From NCBI RefSeq assembly GCF_000264905.1, contig NW_006763132.1, positions 1,958,719 to 2,022,718 of the forward strand: a stretch of DNA of 64,000 bases. Direction: 5' to 3'. The notes under the pieces were generated by a model. The model made no database searches. It was not told where the DNA came from and saw only the letters and a list, made by a program, of their open reading frames with translations. The position numbers and the translations under genes were made by a program. The stretch is from Stereum hirsutum FP-91666 SS1 (Eukaryota; Basidiomycota; Agaricomycetes; Russulales; Stereaceae). Shown here one piece after another: positions 33,701-44,892 of this stretch (its first letter is position 1; the number at the start of each line of letters is the position of its first letter).

Positions 33701-34199
33701 GATAGCAGGCCATCGCTCGAACAAAATATCGTTCCATGCAAAACTCTATTGACGCTCAAGCACGTATGAACGCAGCAAACCAAATGAAGACTCACCGCCA
33801 GCTTCTTGAACCACCTCCTAACCTCGCCGCTAACTGCATCACACTCCTTGTCCACGACCTTCGCAAACTTCGTATCCACATCTGACAACACCTCAAACAT
33901 GCCTGCACTCGTATTGAACGCGTTTCCTATCACGGGCGAGGCCCAAAGTCTTTGAGTCAGCTCTCTAAGTCGTGCCGAACGAAACGCGCAAAGACCGACG
34001 CACCAGCAATCTCACCAGTAGCCTTCAGCCCTGCCGCATCCCGAAGCGCCTTGGACAACTTCTTCTGCAGCATAACGACGGCCCGTGCGGCCTCACAATA
34101 GTCATTGAGAAGATTGACCACCGACTCAAGCGATCTACAAGACTTGTGGATTTCAGGACGGTCTACGAGAGCTGGCACTGGCTGTGTAGCGCTCCCCAT
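30727..34199 (-). CDS. IMD/IVY1-like BAR-superfamily protein
   Basis: Large protein of 975 residues whose N-terminal 210 residues resemble the IMD/BAR-like fold of fungal IVY1-type phospholipid-binding proteins (RSLESVVNLLNDYCEAA, AFNTSAGMFEVLSDVDTKFA, RWFKKLAKEEKIHDDRV). Seven exons: 34004-34199, 33796-33926, 33515-33575, 33348-33468, 32994-33277, 31824-32926, 30727-31758. After the helical module comes ISITYTVAACLSRVADAEWLRSVEDV, then about 650 residues of Ser/Pro-rich disordered sequence. Near the C-terminus is a charged coiled coil (RIEELEELERREQDLELR) and a small CxCPxC motif. A membrane-curving or vacuolar/endosomal membrane role is inferred from the family only. Confidence 0.7.
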
Positions 34200-34746
34200 A
34201 GTGGGCGTTATAATCTAGAAGAAGGGACCTTGCGGTGGAAAGTGAGTCTATCAGAGCCCACTTTCGTGATTGTCGTTATATATATTTGTCGTCACAAGAA
34301 TTTCAGTCGTGAATGAAGTTATGATGAGAACCCAAGAGATGTGAAAGCAAAGGTGCAGAGAGAAGTCGAAGTTGAGCCTAAGGACATTCGGCCGCAGTTA
34401 CAGGGTAAGTATCACGCTAACTGCATTTCCTTTTCCGGTCACCTCTCCCCCTCGTACTTTCCGTCGTCCCACGTTTCATGGGCTCATATTTAGATCGAAA
34501 GAGTTGGTTGAACTTGGGCGCAAGATGACGATTCTGCTAGGCCGAAATCAAATCCAGATGATGGGTATCCGTATTGTGTGTTATCGTCGTCCGGATGGCG
34601 CCACAGTGGCGTAGCGGATGTGAGTGAATGTAAGGTACAGTAACGATTGTGGTGTTGTATACATGTAGTTCAGTGGTACCCAGTCTTCCAATAAGACATA
34701 GTAGAAATCAAGAAAGAAAGGAATGTATATGCAAACCGCTCAAACC
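34200..34746. other. intergenic, possible orphan exons
   Basis: On the plus strand an open segment (34340-34403) ends at a good GTAAGT donor with a GCTAAC branch and an ATTTAG acceptor near 34494, after which the frame stops quickly. No start codon or family could be assigned, so this may be a decayed gene or chance. Confidence 0.25.
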
Positions 34747-36464
34747 TCATCCGAGTCGTGGGATGTCCAAGTTCGAACTCCCGTAGCCCGAGTCCACGCA
34801 CCCCAAATTCGTGAGCTCGACCCCCTGGAGGAAACCCGTATCCTCACCGTGGATGTGCGTCTGTGATGAGGAAGAAAAGTTGTGTGTATCCGGGTATTGT
34901 AGCATCTTAAGGGTACTGAGGATTAGTCGATAGCCCTGGTGAGCACGAAGTTAGAGATTGGGTCAACGAGAAGACGCAAGGTATAGATTAGTCCGGAAAA
35001 CATCATGAAACAGGCGTAACGTACCGAGAATGCATTGATAGTGGTGATCCATCTGGAAGATCCAAGTTATAGAGGCGGTGTATATGAGTACAATCGCGCT
35101 ATGATAAGTTGAGCCGGAGGCAGAACTTACGAGCTGCCTGAGCCAATATATTCCCCTCCAACAGTGTTGAGCCCTATATTCAGGATGAGCACCGCTACCA
35201 TGTCCCACACCCATGTCCGCATAGGTCAAATACTGGTATGCTTCAAGACAGCCCTACGAAACGCACCTGTAGGCAATGCAAAGGCCCATATCCCATCTGT
35301 CATGAACTTCCTGATGACGATCATACGTGTCCATCCTTCTATTCGCAACGATACGAAGAACTTGTACAGTGTGAGAGCAAATATCAACGAATCGTAGGCC
35401 AACGGTGGGGCTCTGTTCAGCAAAGTTACGGGTCGAATCAAATATTGTTAGCCCGGCTCGTGCCAAGGGTAGACTTACCAGCGAGCAAGTGTAACTGGAA
35501 GCACTCACGCAAAAGCATACTCAGCGGCTGGCAGTGGCGGAGTTCCCATCCCACAGAACCCTAAGTAAGGTTTCGATATGCCGAACAAGGTGAGGATACA
35601 TATGATCTCCAGGACATAGAGAGTACGAAGGCCGTGATAGAGTAGTTTAGTGTCCCTGTATAGAGCACATACTTTCATTCACGTTGCAGGATTTAGCAGA
35701 TGTGAAAGTTCGACATGTGAGTGAAAGACTTGCTTACCTCGTAATGTCGTCACAAGTTGTGAGAGAAACATGAGGAAAGAGGATGACAAGATTTGGATGT
35801 TCATTACAGCAAGACAGTGTGGTGGTAGCTTGATGATTGCGATCCAAATGTTCATACTAAAGAGTAGCTCCCGCCGTAAAGGCTCGAAAGTCGATTGCAG
35901 ATAGATGTGCAGCGAGAGCACTCACGACTGTGCAATAATAGCTAACACTCGAATGAGAACGTACAAGGACTTGAGATGCGACCATGGCACGCTATCATCA
36001 TGTCACGGATGCTTCAATACCGTGGCCATCTGACAGTCAATAACATCCTCCACACACCTCCATATTTGCTCGGCCTGTTCAAAACATAGGTATCACCGTT
36101 TGTCAGGTCGAAATTCAGGTAACCGAGACATACCTCATCTCCCAATGTAATCAACATGTCCCAAAACTTCGTATGTGCCACCATATCATCGTCGAGAATT
36201 ATAAAACACCCTCTCAGTCTGATGTCCGGAGCATACAAAAGCGAGACCACTCACTAGAAATGCAGTCGCGACCACTGTAAGCAGTACAGCAACATGGATA
36301 GATCCACACCACGTAAGATCTAAGTGAGCGTATTGAGACAGGCATTCAAAAAATCAAAACGTACCAGTAATCACGACGGGGGGCTCGACTTCCGATATCG
36401 TCAAGTAGGCCGCAGGGCCAAACCCCGCAACAGCAGCATAGGCATCACCTTCGTACGATGTCAT
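34747..36464 (-). CDS. DUF6533 multi-pass membrane protein
   Basis: Basidiomycete membrane protein of the DUF6533 type, 322 residues. Eleven exons: 36365-36464, 36255-36319, 36134-36166, 36058-36074, 35926-35991, 35738-35856, 35509-35671, 35267-35412, 35131-35173, 35025-35052, 34747-34935. The family block is spread over exons 3-5 (FWDMLITLGDE, AEQIW, VPWSHLKSLYVLIRVLAIIAQS). About six or seven hydrophobic segments follow. Family function is unknown. Exon 4 is 17 bases and exon 10 is 28. Frame is kept through all ten introns, which makes the model solid despite the small pieces. Confidence 0.8.
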
Positions 36465-36600
36465 AGCTATTGCTTCAACGCCTATGGGCACCGTACGATA
36501 CAGGCGGACTTTGAGCCGCAGTGTAGTCCAGCCTGGAAGAATACCTGAAAGACCTGGATAGACGCGGAGAGCAGAGAACTGGGAGCGATAAATATGTAGT

Positions 36601-37252
36601 TTATGAGGGCTTCACTGCCCGATATGCCCCCATAAGCTCTTCGTAGAGAAGAAGAACAGAATCGCGCGGCTCATCGTCCGAAGCGAAACGGTAACAACCA
36701 CGCGCCAACGGAGATGCGTACCGACGCAGGACATCATCTTAGCGCCGCATTGATATGTGCCTGGCTAAAACTGAGGTTTGAAAAAGCTACACTTACATAC
36801 CTGTAATGATCGGAGGCGCGATTCACAGAAAGACCAGCATGTATGCCTGATATTTCTACGCCACAGCGACTCGTGAAGCATTTGGTTGTAGTTCTGAACG
36901 ATAATGTCCACCTCGGGGCAAGCCTCTCTGGCAGGGTTCGACACGAAGGGCCTTCCGAGTTCTAGCGGTGAGAGGTGGTCAACTTTAACCACGTTCGCAA
37001 TGCGCTCTATAGCCAATCCTGGTGGTCGAGGTTTAGAAGAAAAGCTTTTGCCGGCTATTATGCTTCGCCAACGTGGTCAAAGTCAAAGCTCCGAGTCCGC
37101 CGGCTCACTTCCTGTCCTTCTCACCAAACAAGTTACAGGTTAGTCAACAAGTCATACTTCCACGGCTCACGAAGGTGGGTGAAGGTCCCCCCACGGGTCC
37201 ACTGCTTCCTCATCTCCTTCAAGATTTGGTGAAACTTCTCGAGACTTCCCAT
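36601..37252 (-). CDS. small hypothetical protein
   Basis: A multi-exon gene not visible as a long open frame. The 3' exon 36601-36737 reads DVLRRYASPLARGCYRF...LLLYEELMGAYRAVKPS and joins by a GTAAGT donor to an exon ending at 36797 (LAIERIANVVKVDHLSPLEL...). Upstream, a start at 37252 gives MGSLEKFHQILKEMRKQWT. Two models connect the parts: a direct join 37171 to 37018 (146 residues), or two introns flanking an 8-base exon near 37112-37119. The codon pattern and conserved splice signals support a real gene. I do not recognise the family. Confidence 0.5.
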
Positions 37253-37917
37253 GATCCTAGTGCTTATTGCAAGCTCATTGTCGCATGCATGCCGTGCAGA
37301 TACGATGAGAGAATATGATGTAGCTGTCCTAGTCTGAAGTGGCAGCCCTACAGCTCGAGCTCTCGGAAGAATCAGGCTGAAGGGGTTTCAAGTCGGCGAA
37401 TAGAGAGAGATATATGTAGCTTCGATAGGTTCCGATCATCCAGCGCCGAGCGGTTCGCCAGAGTCACGAGCGTGGCGCGCCACACTGAGCTGTTTGGCCG
37501 ACGTCATGGTTCGCTTGTTGACCCTAAAAATAACACACAACGCTTTGACCCGATTTGCGCAAGATTCGCGCGTCGTCTCCTCAGATCCATTCACCGTCTC
37601 CTCTTCGAGTCCGACGCTGTCCGACGGGACGCGACATGTTCTTCCCACGGTGATATGATGACGGTGATCATATAAATAGTCGTCGCAGCGACTTGGCCTC
37701 CGACGACATGAATATTTGCACGATTAAGTAAAGCTATAGTCCAGATGAGTGTATGTACAAGTATGCGGGTGTGGGTGTGGGTGCGAGTGTGGCTGAGTAT
37801 GTATATCCAACTTTACATATGCGATGTGCAACAAAAAAAAACAAAAGCTGACGAAGATATCACACAAATCGAAACCGAATGAGAACAACAGTGGCCCTGC
37901 ACAAAAACATGTAGGTA
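37253..37917. other. intergenic, no gene seen
   Basis: Upstream of the small hypothetical gene and downstream of the GDT1-like gene. Short open frames only. A GT-rich stretch (37755-37800) lies in the 3' flank of the GDT1-like gene. Confidence 0.4.
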
Positions 37918-39000
37918 TCATCGTACGGGCGCCGCGGGTATAAGATTTGGGGTCGAAGTTATTGAGGAGGAAGAGGAGAATGGAGAGTCTGATTCGAGTT
38001 CGGGGGTCATGTAGATGGCGGTGTAGAGGTAGATGAAGCCGAAAGAGAGGAAGAGGAAAGCGCCGCCGAGGGTTACTGTAGAAACGGGCAGAAACAGCGG
38101 TTAGATTTCTGCTATGAAAAGATCGACAATAGTCGTGGAAGGGGATGGTACGAGAAACGTGGGAGGTAGGCAGCAATGAAACATACCATGTTTTGGGGAG
38201 ATTTTGGTAGAGACATAGCGACCGCCGATAACGGCGAGCGCAGTACAACAAGAGTGTCCAATAATTGTACCTATCGAAACAAGGTATAGATTCTTTACGA
38301 CCCCAGTGAAACCGTCAGCATACGAAAGGTATCGAAGATAGAAATGGAAACGCACATGTGCCGCCGCCAGTGCGATCGTCGCAATCTGACTTCTGTCTCC
38401 CCACTCGCCCAAAAACGTCAACGCAAACGCCTGCACGAACACCGGTCCCAAAAACAAACTGAACAAATTCCTCGTTCCCTCAATGACACCCTTCACCCAC
38501 GACTCTTCCTTCGTCTTCCCGCTCGCCACCGCCGGCTCGATAACTCCCTCTCCCGCCTCGATATCCTCCAACGGAATCACTTCTCCATTCGCGGTCGTCT
38601 GTCCCGTCCCATCGTGCTTGGCTGCGTCTCCTTCGATCTCCTCCTCTGCCTCCCTCATCTCCTCCTGCATCTTCTCCCCTCCCTCCATGGCTCTTCCCTC
38701 CAACACCATCTTCCCTCCAAACGCGAAAAACAGCACCGCAGCAGCAAACTGTGTCCACCGTTTCGGAATCAATGCGGGCAGGACGTGGCCCATTATGGCG
38801 GAAAGGAAGGACATGACGACGAGTGAGCCGAAGGCACCGGCGAATACTGTGAGTCGTGGGTGGCGCATGGCGAGGATAGCTGCGATGAGGAAGGTTTTGT
38901 CGCCGATTTCAGAGAAGATGATCATGAAGAAGGATTGGAGGACGGCTTGAGAGCCTGTGGGGGATTCGAGGTCGCTGGGCCGGCCATTTAGGGTCTCCAT
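37918..39000 (-). CDS. GDT1: GDT1/TMEM165 family Golgi cation transporter
   Basis: Membrane protein of the UPF0016/TMEM165 family, which exchanges Ca2+/Mn2+ for H+ in the Golgi and supports glycosylation. 302 residues from three exons: 38356-39000, 38187-38292, 37918-38075. The two hallmark motifs are present: FSEIGDKTFL near residue 31 in the first half and GEWGDRSQI near residue 199 in the second. About six membrane helices flank an acidic cytosolic loop (residues 100-165, EEMREAEEEIEGD), and the C-terminus is serine-rich. The start at 39000 is chosen because the family block begins just after it; the frame is open for another 160 codons upstream but without resemblance to the family. Confidence 0.92.
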
Positions 39001-40193
39001 TATGGCGTGAAGGTCGAACACTGGTTTGGCGAAGACGAATGCGTATGGGTGTGGCGTGAGCGTGTATGGATACAGAAGTGGGTGGGCGGGTAAGCAAGCG
39101 AACAGGTCAGTCGGTTGTAGTTGTGAACGGTTGTGTGGATATGAAAATGGGAGGTAATGATATGTCGTAAGAGTTGCAGGATTCTGGAGTAGGTGTTGGT
39201 GGAAAAAGCAAATGATTCGAGTAACGCACTCTTTGTAACCTTTTGACGTTTGTCCAAGGCCTAACCAACCGTCCAATAAACGCAAAGCTATACAGAATCG
39301 AAACCGAGAACGAGGGTGATGCTGCGCAAGTCCGTCAGATGATACGCAGCATGAAGTAACGTCGGCTGCGACTCTAGGTGCAAGTTGCGTATGCGAGGTG
39401 TGCCCAGCAAAATATTGTAGTGAAAGCGAGTGTGGGGATGATGGTTGTCGAGACTCGCAGCAGTCGACGTGTTCTTGGCGCAAGCTTGCAAGCCCGGCAG
39501 TTTCCGCACACCCAATGAGCGGTGGCGTGTTGGGTGGTTCATCTTGCTTCCTTCGATTCTGCTGCGATGCTCGGACGTCTTTTTATCAAGAGGCCGCCGA
39601 ACCTGCGCTTTGAAGAATTATTCAGACGGATCCAACTGATTCAGAGGCACAGCATTCAAACAGAAAAACCCTACATTATTTTTTAGAGATCGAAGTGGCT
39701 GCTGTCTCGCCGCCACAATTTCACTCAAAATGACGCAAACAAACGGACGAGTTTGGGCTTCTAGGGAAGCTCAATATTACATGGTATGACGATGAACTCA
39801 ATTAATGTGCGTATGAATTTGAGGTATATGTGCTGCTGCGCAGTCTCTGATAGCACCGATGGCCGCGATAGGAGTGTATCTAGACCTCCTAAAAGAAACC
39901 CGCGATGAAAGGAAAGGGAGCAACATCGCAGCCCAAATGAACGCGGGGCGGCCGCATATCACTGGTGTACAGAAAACTAGGCGGAAGAAACCGCCATATG
40001 ATACAATTGCAAGAACTGGTAAGTAACTCGAATGCGGGAAAAATACTAGAAATACAGTGATAATTGACTTTCTTTTCTTCCCTAGCTATTCCATACCTGC
40101 ATCTGATACTATGCGAAACCACGAATGACAAGAACCATGAAGGATATTCGTACAAGACACCTGCCACATCAACATGTCCTTCCAAGTTCGCAC
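39001..40193. other. intergenic between GDT1 and PITH genes
   Basis: About 1.2 kb with no supported gene. The first part is 5' flank of GDT1. Open frames lack motifs and splice context. Confidence 0.4.
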
Positions 40194-41249
40194 TTACATC
40201 CCATTAGCCGAGAAATTGCCCTCCATTCCTTGGATCTTCTCGTGATCTGCGAGGTTGGCCTGCGATTCGTACACTGTGATGACCGGGTCTTTCTTGCGCT
40301 GTTGATGGACACCGGAAAGACACGACGAAACAAAGGAAAACAGAAAAGAAGTCAGCCAACCATTCAAATCCGAGGAGGGGCGACCGCTTAAACGCACCTC
40401 GCTCCACGATCCCATAAAGCCGACATAATAGATCCTCGTCGTTTCCGCTCCCTGAGATGCGGGTATGAAGAGGGTCACAGATGAGATGTTGGGGAACTTG
40501 GCAGCTCTTTAGACAAGGATAACAAAGGTCGGGCATCATTAGAATCATCGCCAATAACGTCCACAATAATCGAATCGCAAGAGACGACGGCGACATGCAA
40601 TAGGAAGAGAAACAACAAAACCTACTTGAGCTGGTATTCACCCACATCCCTTCCCTGTGGTACAGTCAGCTCCTGAGTAGGGGTTTGGTCCGCAATGTCG
40701 GAGAAGTCCATCGCATCCGCGTTTGCAAACTGTGAATTGAAGCGTTAATGGGTGAAACCGAGGGAGGTCGTATCATAAGTACGCACAAGTGCAACTTTCT
40801 CCGGCGTTTGGTCCCCAGGACCAGTTTTGAGAAGGATGGAGCGAAGTTTGACGGAACCGGTGAATGGAATTCGGATTATCCTGATTGCACAAGCATGACC
40901 ATGAAGTTTTACTTTCCTAAGTGCACTGATACTCTGGAACGTACATCTGATCATCCGCATCCGACTCCAGATACTACATACAAACCGCATTTTGTTAGCG
41001 TTGCGCGAACCAGATAGTTGAAGTAAACCATGAACTCACCACGCCTTCGTCTAATCTCTCATGCCACGGCTTGATCACCTCCTTTCCCTCACCGGTCGTA
41101 TTGAGTGCAACGACATTGGACCTGTCGATATGAATGAAGAGATTATCTTGCGGTCCAGTTGCTTCAGAGGAATGGTCGTGCGAGTGGTCATGATCATGAG
41201 AATGAGATTCGTCGTTGCAGGAGCCGCCGTGAGTGTGGTTGTGAGACAT
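40194..41249 (-). CDS. PITH-domain protein (PITHD1-like)
   Basis: Small protein with a PITH domain, the module found at the C-terminus of thioredoxin-like TXNL1, which binds the proteasome; stand-alone fungal PITH proteins are conserved. 216 residues from six exons: 41040-41249, 40945-40973, 40787-40880, 40626-40729, 40398-40506, 40194-40298. The N-terminus is His/Asp-rich (SHSHDHDHSHDHS), a possible metal-binding tail. Domain landmarks: RSNVVALNT, PWHERLD, FTGSVKLRSILLK, QGRDVGEYQLKAAKFPN and ETTRIYYVGFMG. Exon 2 is 29 bases. Confidence 0.9.
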
Positions 41250-41288
41250 TATTCGAGAGCAGATGTGATGAGTGCTTGTGAGCGAGTG

Positions 41289-41854
41289 TGAATTATGCTG
41301 GGGTGGAGCCCATACGAGAAACGATGGTTGGTTCGAGAAGAAGGAAAGAAGTGCCACTAAGTGTGGAGCCACAGGGTCTTCGGAGTGCCGGATTTTGCCG
41401 CAATCGTGGGAACATTGCAAAGCCATTTCCTTCCGCATTTTCCTCCTTTTTCTTGTCTCCTTCCACGTCGTTCTCTTCGTCTTCGAGGCTGACCTTCGCG
41501 TCATCAGTGTATGTACCATAGATGGGCTCACATACGATTCGTGCGTGGTGCTGAGCTATCGTTGGAGGTAAGCATCTGTTTCGTTTCTCTAACTTTCCGT
41601 CGATGCCAGTCCTTTTCGCATGATGTTGTACTAGTAATTTGCGTTCGATGGCCACCGTCCTCACACCAAAGGGATACACCGCCATGTATCCTGGGGTCGG
41701 TGGTATGAGACAACCATTACACTTTCTGAACCTTTCTTCTCTTGTTCTGTCCTCATTCCTGTTGAACACGGGTGTTGGAAGAACGAGTACTGATCTCAAT
41801 ATCTCTTTTCTCTAGGGTGATCACGGATCTTACACGGCGTCATTATTTGAGTAG
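41289..41854 (+). CDS. small hypothetical protein (partial model)
   Basis: Two well-formed plus-strand introns end at 41634 and 41815 and join into a frame reading NLRSMATVLTPKGYTAMYPG, then GDHGSYTASLFE and a stop at 41852-41854. Donors are GTAAGC (41567) or GTATGT (41509) for the first and GTATGA (41704) for the second. The 5' end is unsure: a start in the MVGSRRRKEVPLS frame joined through the GTATGT donor is attractive. The minus strand is also open here with an acidic frame (41293-41799), so strand assignment rests on the splice signals. Family unknown. Confidence 0.4.
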
Positions 41855-42058
41855 GGCTAAGGATGTTCGATGGGCAGAAGTGTAGGCAGATATTGAATTT
41901 TGTACCGTACTGGAAGTTTCTGGGTTCCGTCTGTACATTACCTAAGCACTATACTGACGCGTACCGCGTCTTGCAATGTCATCCAAGTTCTCTCTCTATC
42001 CTTGCTTGGTTTCCTGTGTCCTCTTGCGCCCATTTACTCTTGCAAGAACTTGACTACA

Positions 42059-43634
42059 ATGAGCTCTGAAGCTGTTCCAACACAAATTAATGAACCTGCA
42101 CCTACAAACGTACCGACATCGCAATCTGAGGAGACTGCAGCTGGGGCCACTCCAAATGCCACGGGCCCTACACCTACCCATCTTGCTTCCACATCTCCAG
42201 CAGTAGAGGCAGCAGGATCCTCTTCTGCTCTAGATTCTTCATCCTTCAAAGTCTACAATCCACCCCGGACGGCAGCTGCTTCACCTCGTGCGCCTCACTT
42301 ACTATTGATCTCCGTTTCATGGCTGACTGATGATTCATATCTTTACTCCCAATATTCACCCTCGGGTCCAATGTTCCTACCATGACCTTGCACTGTTCTA
42401 CCTCAACTATAACTGTGAACCGTTATTTGTATCCGACCAGGCGATCTCCCAGACTCCTACTTCGAACCCTCCGCTGCAGACATCAGATCCGCCCAAGCAG
42501 CCCTTCATGCGCGAACTCAAGCTCTCACCGACGCACCGTTCCAGACCAGAGCTGCAAGGGAACAGGCGGAGAAGAAGAAGACAGAGAGGTGGCCTACGGT
42601 ACATAAGATCAATCCTACTATTCTATCTTGCGTCCATCCTTGAACACCCTCTTCGACAATTATTTTGTCATGCATCTGCCATGTGGCCCATTATTTTTGG
42701 CCTTTTGTGCGCTACATGGAAGAATTACTGACATGGCTGTTTCTGGTGGTAACCTCTAGACAACTATACGAATCAAATTCACGGACCGCACACAGCTAGA
42801 GAAGACATTCCCTTCGACAGACAAGATACGTTCCGTGTACGCGTTCGTCCGTGGGTCTTTGCGAGAAGACGTGAAGCCTGTCAAATTCGTACTATGTGCG
42901 TCCACTATTCACGTTCGACGTCTCCACTTCTCGCACCTATCCCGGTTTTTCAACCCACTTTGTTCGGTCTAATTTCTCATCGGCCCATCAATTTACATCA
43001 AAACTCCCCACTTTCTCGTTCGGACTTATATATATATTGGGTTATATCTCACAGATCAGCCACCAAAACGCGAGCTCAAGGTCTCAGATCCCAACGTCCG
43101 CGACCTAACTCTCGCTGAGCTCCAGCTTGCGCCGTCCTCCATCCTCCTCGTCAAGTTCCTAGATGAGGATCTTAACCGTACGTCCCTTTGTTCAAGCCAG
43201 CCTATTGCACACGAACCTCCTTCCTGCCTACTGTATCTCTTCTCCACCTACACCTTCACCCCCATGGTCATAGCATCCGCCTTCGTCCTCCTCCCGGACA
43301 AGACCATGCTGACCAATCTAACCGACCACACGACCATCACAGATCCGGATTACCCAGCCCCACTCGCACCATCAATACTCTCCCTCGCGACAGATCTACC
43401 AACACCGCCTGATTACGACCGTACACCACCGCCATCTACTCCTTCGAGCTCGTCTGCGGCGGGTGGATCGAAGAGTTCGGGTGGCGGCGGCGGTGGAGGA
43501 TTGGGCGGGGAGAAGAAGATGCCGAAGTGGTTCAAGGGAGTGGGGAGTACGTCTTCTGCGTTTTCTTTTCTTTTTTTTTGATTTAGTGTGATTGAGCTGA
43601 CGGGTTTGGTTTTGCGTCTTTTATAGAGAAATGA
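42059..43634 (+). CDS. TUG/ASPSCR1-like UBX-domain protein
   Basis: UBX-domain adaptor of the TUG/ASPSCR1 (UBXD9) type, expected to bind the AAA ATPase Cdc48/p97. 308 residues from six exons: 42059-42287, 42441-42598, 42760-42895, 43055-43177, 43274-43546, 43627-43634. The N-terminal 70 residues are disordered; then FKVYNPPRTA...DLPDSYFEPSAADIR marks the TUG family, followed by the UBX domain (WPTTTIRIKFTDRTQLEKTF). The C-terminus has a Gly-rich run and ends WFKGVGKK. The final exon has only 8 bases including the stop. The N-terminal ubiquitin-like domain of animal TUG is not seen. Confidence 0.85.
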
Positions 43635-44892
43635 AACTAAATGCTTGCGTGTAGCTCAGACCGTCATTCGTGAAGGTCGACGTCATATACGGGCGTGGTA
43701 CAGTTACAGCGTCGGGACGTCTGCCAGGGGGAGGACGGGGAAGGGCGAGGGGAGAGCGAGATACCAGGGCTGGACGGTCGTGTTTAGTTTGTAGTAGTCG
43801 TAGTAGCGCTCAAGCTGGAAGTAAGAGCACGATAGAAGTTGTATCTACACTGTATTGTATACCTAGCAATACAAAACAAAGGTCTCCCCATCCTAAGTGC
43901 GCCATAATCTCGAAATACAGACTCAAAGATCGAGGAAGACAGTCGTTCTCTTCAGTGCACCACGCAAGTGGCTCCTCCCGGAACCCCGGCTGTTCCCGTC
44001 CCGGAGTTTCTACGCGGAAAACTTGAACTTGCGCGCAGCGCGGCCGCCGTCGCGCGTTCAACTCGAATGATCATCATGGAAAACACCTAGAGAGCAGCGT
44101 TAAACTCCATGTTCACCACATAACCAGCCGTTCATCTCTTTCGGTACCCCTTCCAGCTCGTTGCTGGCGACATAGATCAGATCGGGCACAAAGTTCGCGG
44201 GCGGTGTCATTTAATCTCTGGGTATCATCCTCGCCTCTTCGCCCACAGGAATATCACAATCGTCGAACATGGCCTAAGCTCGTGCTCAGTCACCAAACTC
44301 TTGTCTATGCGCGTAACTAAGTACTTAAGATTTTTGTTCTTCTTGATGCCAGTCCTTCTTAAGTTCCTGAGCCTGAACTGCTTTAGACTTGACCCAACTT
44401 GGTTTGCTTCAAACACTTTCACAAACGGTCATAGTCCTCAAGAAACCTCCGGCCTTCTCGGAGCTGGCTCTACGTACGGTTTTGCAGATATTTAACAAAG
44501 AACTCAAGGTCGCGTAGAGTAATTCAATCTAACATCACTGCGCAATCATTGTTCCGACCAAGCCGTACGTGATTACGTCTCTACTTTGTCGTGTGGTTTC
44601 CTTATGCTTATTCTCAATTCCCTCTCCGTCCAGCATGTTGATTGATTACTTCCCGTGCGTTACAGCCTCCGGCCTCCTTTTCGTTCTGTGGATTGAAGCT
44701 GGCGCTCGCTTTTGATATTTATCCCCTTGCTGTCTTTTGTTGCACTGGAATCCCCTTCACAACGATCCAACACGAAGATGGCGTTGATGCGCATCATGGT
44801 CATGATATTGGACCGAGCAGACACTATAAAACGCGACTTGGAGGGCATCCAGCTTATTTATACTATTCCATCACTTTGCATACAATATCACT
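43635..44892. other. intergenic with a possible gene relic
   Basis: No complete gene. On the minus strand, two adjacent short frames (MFDDCDIPVGEEARM... near 44273-44217, and MTPPANFVPDLIYVASNELE... near 44213-44100) look coding-like but are separated by a stop, suggesting a decayed gene fragment. The right end is the calpain promoter. Confidence 0.35.
44825..44831 (+). promoter_or_regulatory. TATA box of calpain gene
   Basis: TATAAAA, 62 bases before the calpain start codon. Confidence 0.5.

Noticed and set aside
38101..39483. 460-residue version of the GDT1-like protein starting at 39483
   Set aside because: The extra 161 N-terminal codons lack family resemblance and precede a better start at 39000; reading past the exon ends also ignores clear splice sites.
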